From the NCBI GenBank assembly GCA_963752585.1, contig CAVVYV010000008.1, positions 719,306 to 783,305 of the forward strand: DNA of 64,000 nt, given 5' to 3'. Shown here piece by piece: positions 60,522-64,000 of this stretch. Every line of letters begins with the position of its first letter. Position 1 is the stretch's first letter. The notes under the pieces are model-generated. The model was given only the letters and a program-made list of their open reading frames with translations. It searched no databases and was not told the origin of the DNA. The translations under genes and the position numbers were made by a program. The stretch is from CAVVYV01 sp963752585 (lineage in GTDB: Bacteria; Actinomycetota; Thermoleophilia; Solirubrobacterales; 70-9).

Positions 60522-61492
60522 TCGACTGCCTCGACCTCGCCCGTGTCTTGCTCGGCTCCCTCGAGGTGCCGACCCGTCTTCTCGAGGAAGACGTCGTCGA
60601 GGGTCGGCTGGACCAGGTCGAGCGACTCGACCGCCAGCCCCTCGTTGTTGAGGGCGACGACGATCGGGCCGACCTCGGTCGTCCCGTGCTCGAGCTCGAC
60701 CAGTAGCGTCCCGTCCCTCGCCGGGAGCGGGCGGCCGAAGCGAGCGAGCACCCCCTCTGCCCTGTTCTCGGTCCCATCCCGGTCGACGAGCGAGAGCTCC
60801 AGGTGGGGCTTGCCGACCTCGGCCTTGAGCGCCGACGGGGTGCCCTCGGCGACCAGGCGCCCGCCGGAGATGATTCCGACCCGGTCGGCGAGCTTGTCGG
60901 CCTCCTCGAGGTACTGGGTGGTGAGGAAGACCGTCGTTCCCTCAGCGTTGAGCTTCTGGACCTCCTCGTGGATCGCCCGGCGGCTGACCGGGTCGAGGCC
61001 GGTGGTCGGCTCGTCGAGGAAGAGGACCCGCGGCGAGTGGACGAGCGCCGAGGCGAGGTCGAGCCGGCGGCGCATCCCGCCCGAGTAGGTGCCGACCCGG
61101 CGATCGGCCGCCTGGGTGAGGCCGACCCGGGAGAGGAGGGCGTTGCCGAGCTCGTGCCCGCGGTCGCGGGGGAGCGCGTGGAGGGTGGCCTGGAGGTGGA
61201 TCAGCTCGCGGCCGGTCATCAGCGGATCGAGCGCCGCCTCCTGGAGGGCGACCCCGATCTTCCTTCGCACGCCGGCTGGGTCCTCGACCACGTCGCAGCC
61301 GGCGACGGTCGCGCGCCCGCCGGTCGGCTGGAGCAGGGTGGTCAGCATCCGCACCGTGGTCGTCTTCCCGGCGCCGTTCGGCCCGAGGAAGCCGTAGATC
61401 TCGCCCTCCGCGACCGCCAGGTCCACTCCGTCCACGGCCTTGATCCCGCCCTCGAACTCGCGGGCGAGCGCGACTGTCTCGATCGCGGTCAC
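60518..61492 (-). CDS. DrrA-like ABC exporter ATPase
   Basis: GTG 61492 gives 324 residues: ALAREFEGGIKAVDGVDLAV, Walker A GFLGPNGAGKTTTVRMLTT, signature YSGGMRRRLDLASAL, Walker B RVLFLDEPTTGLDPVSRRAI, switch VFLTTQYLEEADKLADRVGI. The C-terminal domain ending QPTLDDVFLEKTGRHLEG is the hallmark of the daunorubicin-resistance (DrrA) subgroup. It is divergent from the ArsR regulator with 90 nt between starts, so the regulator probably controls both directions. Export substrate unknown. Confidence 0.94.
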   Translation of the reverse strand: MTAIETVALAREFEGGIKAVDGVDLAVAEGEIYGFLGPNGAGKTTTVRMLTTLLQPTGGRATVAGCDVVEDPAGVRRKIGVALQEAALDPLMTGRELIHLQATLHALPRDRGHELGNALLSRVGLTQAADRRVGTYSGGMRRRLDLASALVHSPRVLFLDEPTTGLDPVSRRAIHEEVQKLNAEGTTVFLTTQYLEEADKLADRVGIISGGRLVAEGTPSALKAEVGKPHLELSLVDRDGTENRAEGVLARFGRPLPARDGTLLVELEHGTTEVGPIVVALNNEGLAVESLDLVQPTLDDVFLEKTGRHLEGAEQDTGEVEAVE

Positions 61493-61569
61493 GGCTGGAC
61501 GATAGCCGCCGCCCTCCGCGTCCCTCCGGTCAGCGGTCACACGTCGCAGCGCGTCTGCCGAGGCTCTGT

Positions 61570-61590
61570 TATAGTGAACCATATGGTTCA
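61570..61590 (+). promoter_or_regulatory. Leaderless promoter and perfect 16-bp palindromic operator over the arsR start
   Basis: TATAGT (61570-61575) is 7 nt before the ATG at 61583. TGAACCATATGGTTCA (61575-61590) is a perfect 16-bp palindrome that covers the transcription start, the ATG and the next codons. A regulator bound here would block its own transcription and possibly the divergent exporter. Confidence 0.75.
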
Positions 61591-61918
61591 GTATCAAGGA
61601 ATCGACCGAACGTTCGGGGCGCTCGCGGACCCGACCCGAAGGGGCGTCCTCGAGCGGCTCGGCCAGGGCGGCGCCACGATCACCGAGCTCGCGAACCCGG
61701 TCGGCATCTCGCTGACCGGGATGAAGAAGCACGTCCGGGTCCTCGAGGAGGCCGGGCTCGTCACCACCGAGAAGGTGGGACGTGCTCGCCGCTGCACCCT
61801 CGGCCCGCGACGCCTTGATGACGTCCAACACTGGATCGAGGACTACCGGCAGATGATCGAGGCTCGCCTCGATCGCTTCGGCGAGCTCCTCGAGCGAACG
61901 AAAGGAGAGCAGCGATGA
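61583..61918 (+). CDS. ArsR-family winged-helix regulator
   Basis: The 111-residue protein begins MVQYQGIDRTFGALADPTRR, GVLERLGQGGATITELANPV, GISLTGMKKHVRVLEEAGLV, TTEKVGRARRCTLGPRRLDD. It lacks the usual metal-binding cysteines, so it belongs to the metal-free group often paired with SRPBCC/AHSA1 proteins. The stop overlaps the SRPBCC start (ATGA). The palindrome on its own start codon indicates autoregulation. Confidence 0.93.
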   Translation: MVQYQGIDRTFGALADPTRRGVLERLGQGGATITELANPVGISLTGMKKHVRVLEEAGLVTTEKVGRARRCTLGPRRLDDVQHWIEDYRQMIEARLDRFGELLERTKGEQR

Positions 61919-62400
61919 GCACCGACACGACGAAGAAGGAGAAGGTGACCACCCCGGCGGATCGCGAGATCCTGATCGAGCGCGTCTTCGATGCGCCCCG
62001 GGACCGCGTCTACGCCGCGTTCACCGACCCCGAGCTGATCCCGCAGTGGTGGGGCCGCCGGGAGGACAAGACGACGGTGGACAAGATGGACGTCCGGCCC
62101 GGCGGGGCCTGGCGGTTCGTCACCGTTTCCTCCTCAGATGGCGAGCACGCGTTCCGGGGCACCTTCCGGGAGGTCGAGCCTCCCGAGCGGCTCGTCTGGA
62201 CGTTCGAGTGGGAGGGGATGCCGGGCTATGTCTCCGTCGAGACGGTCACCTTCGAGGACCTCGGCGAGCAGACGAAGGTCATCTCCAGGTCGCTCTTCCA
62301 CACGACCGAGGAGCGCGACGGGATGATCGAGTCCGGGATGGAGAAGGGCCTGAGCGAGTCCTACGCCCAGCTCGACGAGCTGCTAGCGAAGACCGCCTAG
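61915..62400 (+). CDS. SRPBCC/AHSA1-family ligand-binding protein
   Basis: ATG 61915 overlaps the ArsR stop; 161 residues. Features are ADREILIERVFDAPRDRVYA, AFTDPELIPQWWGRRED, MDVRPGGAWRFVTVSSSDGE, FRGTFREVEPPERLVWTFEW and TEERDGMIESGMEKGLSESY, all diagnostic of the AHSA1/START-like cavity fold. Such proteins are regularly co-transcribed with metal-free ArsR regulators. A role as ligand sensor or detoxification partner of the divergent ABC exporter is an inference. Confidence 0.93.
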   Translation: MSTDTTKKEKVTTPADREILIERVFDAPRDRVYAAFTDPELIPQWWGRREDKTTVDKMDVRPGGAWRFVTVSSSDGEHAFRGTFREVEPPERLVWTFEWEGMPGYVSVETVTFEDLGEQTKVISRSLFHTTEERDGMIESGMEKGLSESYAQLDELLAKTA

Positions 62401-62475
62401 GGTCGCTTACCACCTGGTCGAGCTCGCGCCCCGCTCAATGTGTAGAACGGACCGGCTGCGGTAGGGTTGAGATTG

Positions 62476-63945
62476 GTGAGGCTGCGAGTTCTTCTCGCCG
62501 GTTGCGTCGCGCTTATCGCGCTGGCGCTGTCCCTGCCGGCTTCCGCAACGGCCGCTCCGGTTCCCCTGGCGGAGGTCGGCTCCTCCGGATCGGGCGCCGG
62601 CCAGCTCGACAGCCCGTCCGGCATCGCCCTCGATGGCGCCGGCAACCTCTACGTCGCCGAGGCGACCAACCACCGGATCAGCGTGTTCGGCGCCAACGGC
62701 ACTTTCATCCGCGCGTTCGGCTGGGACGTGGCCGACCCGGACGGCAATGCGGCGTTCGAGGTCTGCCCGACCCAGGGGGCCTGCCGGGCCGGCGACCCCG
62801 GCGGCGGCGCCGGCCAGCTCAACTCCCCGTCGGGCGTCGCCCTCGACGGCGCCGGCGGGCTCTACGTCGCCGACACCGTCAACCACCGGATCAGCGTGTT
62901 CGGCGCCAACGGCACTTTCATCCGCGCGTTCGGCTGGGACGTGGCCGACCCGGACGCCAGCGCGGCGTTCGAGGTCTGCCCGGCCCAGGGGGCCTGCCGG
63001 GCCGGCGACTCCGGCGGCGGCGCCGGCCAGCTCGGCTTCCCGTCGGGCATCGCCCTCGACGGCGCCGGCGACCTCTACGTCGGCGACGCCCTCAACCACC
63101 GGATCAGCGTGTTCGGCACCGCCGGGCCCTCGTTCACCCGCGCGTTCGGCTGGGACGTGGCCGACCCGAACGGCGACGCGGCGTTCGAGGTTTGCCCCAC
63201 CCAGGGGACTTGCCTGCCGGGCGACTCCGGCGGCGGCGCCGGCCAGCTCGGCAGCCCGAACGGCGTCGCCCTCGACGGCGCCGGCGGGCTCTACGTTGCA
63301 GAATCCCTCAACAACCGGATCAGCGTGTTCGGCACCGCCGGGCCCTCGTTCACCCGCGCGTTCGGCTGGGACGTGGCCGCGCCGAACGACGGCTCGGGAT
63401 TCGAGGTGTGTCCGACCCAGGGGGCCTGCCTGCCGGGCGACTTCGGCGGCGGCGGCGGCCAGCTCGAGAGCCCGAGGGGCGTCGCCCTCGACGGCGCCGG
63501 CGGCCTCTACGTCGCCGAGTTGCCCAACAACCGGATCAGCGTGTTCGGCACCGCCGGACCCTCGTTCACCCACGCCTTCGGCTGGGACGTGGCCGACCCG
63601 GACGGCGACGCGGCGTTCGAGGTCTGCCCGGCCCAGGGGGCCTGCCGGGTCGGCGACGGCACCAGCGGCGCCGGCGGGTTCACCTCCCCGGTGGGCGTCG
63701 CCACGGACTGCCGCGGCGCCGCCTGGGTTGCCGACGCGGGAAACGACCGCCTGCAGCGCTTCGGCGAGGCGGGGACGGCGCTGCCGCCCTGCCTGGCGGT
63801 TGTGCCGAGCCCCGTGGTCACGCCCAGCGCTGTCACGGGCCAGCGCGCCGCCGCCATCAAGAAGTGCAAGAAGAAGTTCCCGGGCAAGGCAAAGGCCCAG
63901 AAGCGCAAGAAGTGCATCAAGAAAGCGAAGCGGCTGCCGGTCTAG
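62476..63945 (+). CDS. Secreted NHL-repeat beta-propeller protein with lysine/cysteine-rich tail
   Basis: GTG 62476 (TTG 62467 also in frame) opens a signal peptide (LLAGCVALIALALSLPASAT). Five repeats of 71-72 residues follow, each with an NHL core (SPSGIALDGAGNLYVAEATN; HRISVFG) and an insert FGWDVADPDGNAAFEVCPTQ plus GACRAGD that contributes two cysteines. A sixth partial propeller blade (GVATDCRGAAWVADAGNDRL) and a basic tail (KKCKKKFPGKAKAQKRKKCI) end the ~490-residue protein. Extracellular scaffold or binding function is likely; enzymatic residues are not apparent. Confidence 0.88.
   Translation: MRLRVLLAGCVALIALALSLPASATAAPVPLAEVGSSGSGAGQLDSPSGIALDGAGNLYVAEATNHRISVFGANGTFIRAFGWDVADPDGNAAFEVCPTQGACRAGDPGGGAGQLNSPSGVALDGAGGLYVADTVNHRISVFGANGTFIRAFGWDVADPDASAAFEVCPAQGACRAGDSGGGAGQLGFPSGIALDGAGDLYVGDALNHRISVFGTAGPSFTRAFGWDVADPNGDAAFEVCPTQGTCLPGDSGGGAGQLGSPNGVALDGAGGLYVAESLNNRISVFGTAGPSFTRAFGWDVAAPNDGSGFEVCPTQGACLPGDFGGGGGQLESPRGVALDGAGGLYVAELPNNRISVFGTAGPSFTHAFGWDVADPDGDAAFEVCPAQGACRVGDGTSGAGGFTSPVGVATDCRGAAWVADAGNDRLQRFGEAGTALPPCLAVVPSPVVTPSAVTGQRAAAIKKCKKKFPGKAKAQKRKKCIKKAKRLPV
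62593..63666 (+). repeat. Five tandem 213-216 nt coding repeats in the NHL protein
   Basis: Units begin near 62593, 62806, 63019, 63235 and 63451. The first two are 213 nt; the third and fourth are 216 nt because of one extra codon (the TAGPSF version of ANGTF). Long nucleotide stretches are identical between units (for example the ATCAGCGTGTTCGGC and CGCGTTCGGCTGGGACGTGG segments), so recent duplication or gene conversion is likely. Confidence 0.9.
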
Positions 63946-63977
63946 CGCCGAGCGAATGGCACTGCTGGAAGGTGCCT

Positions 63978-63994
63978 CTTTCCATGCAAAGCGG
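63978..63994 (-). repeat. 17-nt motif, copy 2 (inverted)
   Basis: On the minus strand this is CCGCTTTGCATGGAAAG, identical to 54719-54735. It lies 32 nt after the NHL-protein stop, at the window edge, so a gene to the right may start near it. Nothing else is visible between 63946 and 64000. Confidence 0.8.
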
Positions 63995-64000
63995 TAGCGG

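Overview
The window is about 70% GC, densely coding on both strands and full of ATGA/GTGA start-stop overlaps. It looks like chromosomal DNA of a high-GC actinobacterium, most likely of the Thermoleophilia (Solirubrobacterales) type. The reasons are a GuaB3-type IMP dehydrogenase relative, a mycobacterial-style CysO/CysM/Mec set, an actinobacterial SUF cluster ending in SufU, a c-di-AMP riboswitch in front of a cell-wall peptidase, a DUF3352 lipoprotein next to glmS, and secreted lysine-tailed proteins familiar from that class. The lineage is an inference from gene content; no rRNA is present.

1-24 kb: a membrane PAS sensor (cut by the window edge), sufCSU with Rrf2 and MarR regulators, htpX, a rhodanese, a rhodanese-E1 fusion, a CysO-like sulfur carrier, a sigma factor with its downstream membrane partner, a polar amino-acid ABC importer, an O-phosphoserine-type cysteine synthase, a JAMM protease, DUF1152 and DUF1802 genes, hydantoinase/oxoprolinase subunits A and B, nadB and an HDAC-like deacetylase. 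Almost every gene here carries one or more single-base frame breaks. I read these as consensus errors, and gene limits are given for the repaired frame.

24-38 kb: a 629-residue coiled-coil/acidic/helix-hairpin-helix protein, a Flp-type pilin, rph, rdgB, a cation diffusion facilitator, a roadblock protein, tldD/tldE, HU, pyrF, a LysM protein, a D,D-carboxypeptidase and a PfkB sugar kinase. A foreign-looking DUF4396-csoR metal-response module follows. It is bracketed by the kinase 3' end and a 95%-identical 114-nt copy of part of that end.

38-54 kb is a housekeeping core: a structured leader RNA with terminator in front of a guaB3-guaA fusion, an M23 peptidase under a c-di-AMP riboswitch, rplM-rpsI (S9 with a 171-residue acidic N-terminal extension), glmM, glmS, a DUF3352 lipoprotein, acpS, nnr, alr, a tRNA nucleotidyltransferase, HIT and enoyl-CoA hydratase genes. 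This stretch supplies UDP-GlcNAc, D-alanine, GMP and translation components.

54-64 kb: a SnoaL-like gene, surface proteins, infA, a GH63-like glycosidase, a DrrAB-type ABC exporter divergent from an autoregulated ArsR/SRPBCC pair, and a secreted NHL-repeat protein with five near-identical repeats. Several genes have a TANNNT element 6-12 nt before the start codon and no Shine-Dalgarno, which suggests leaderless transcripts. I saw no tRNA, rRNA, CRISPR array, insertion sequence or replication origin, and no gene-free stretch longer than about 300 bases.
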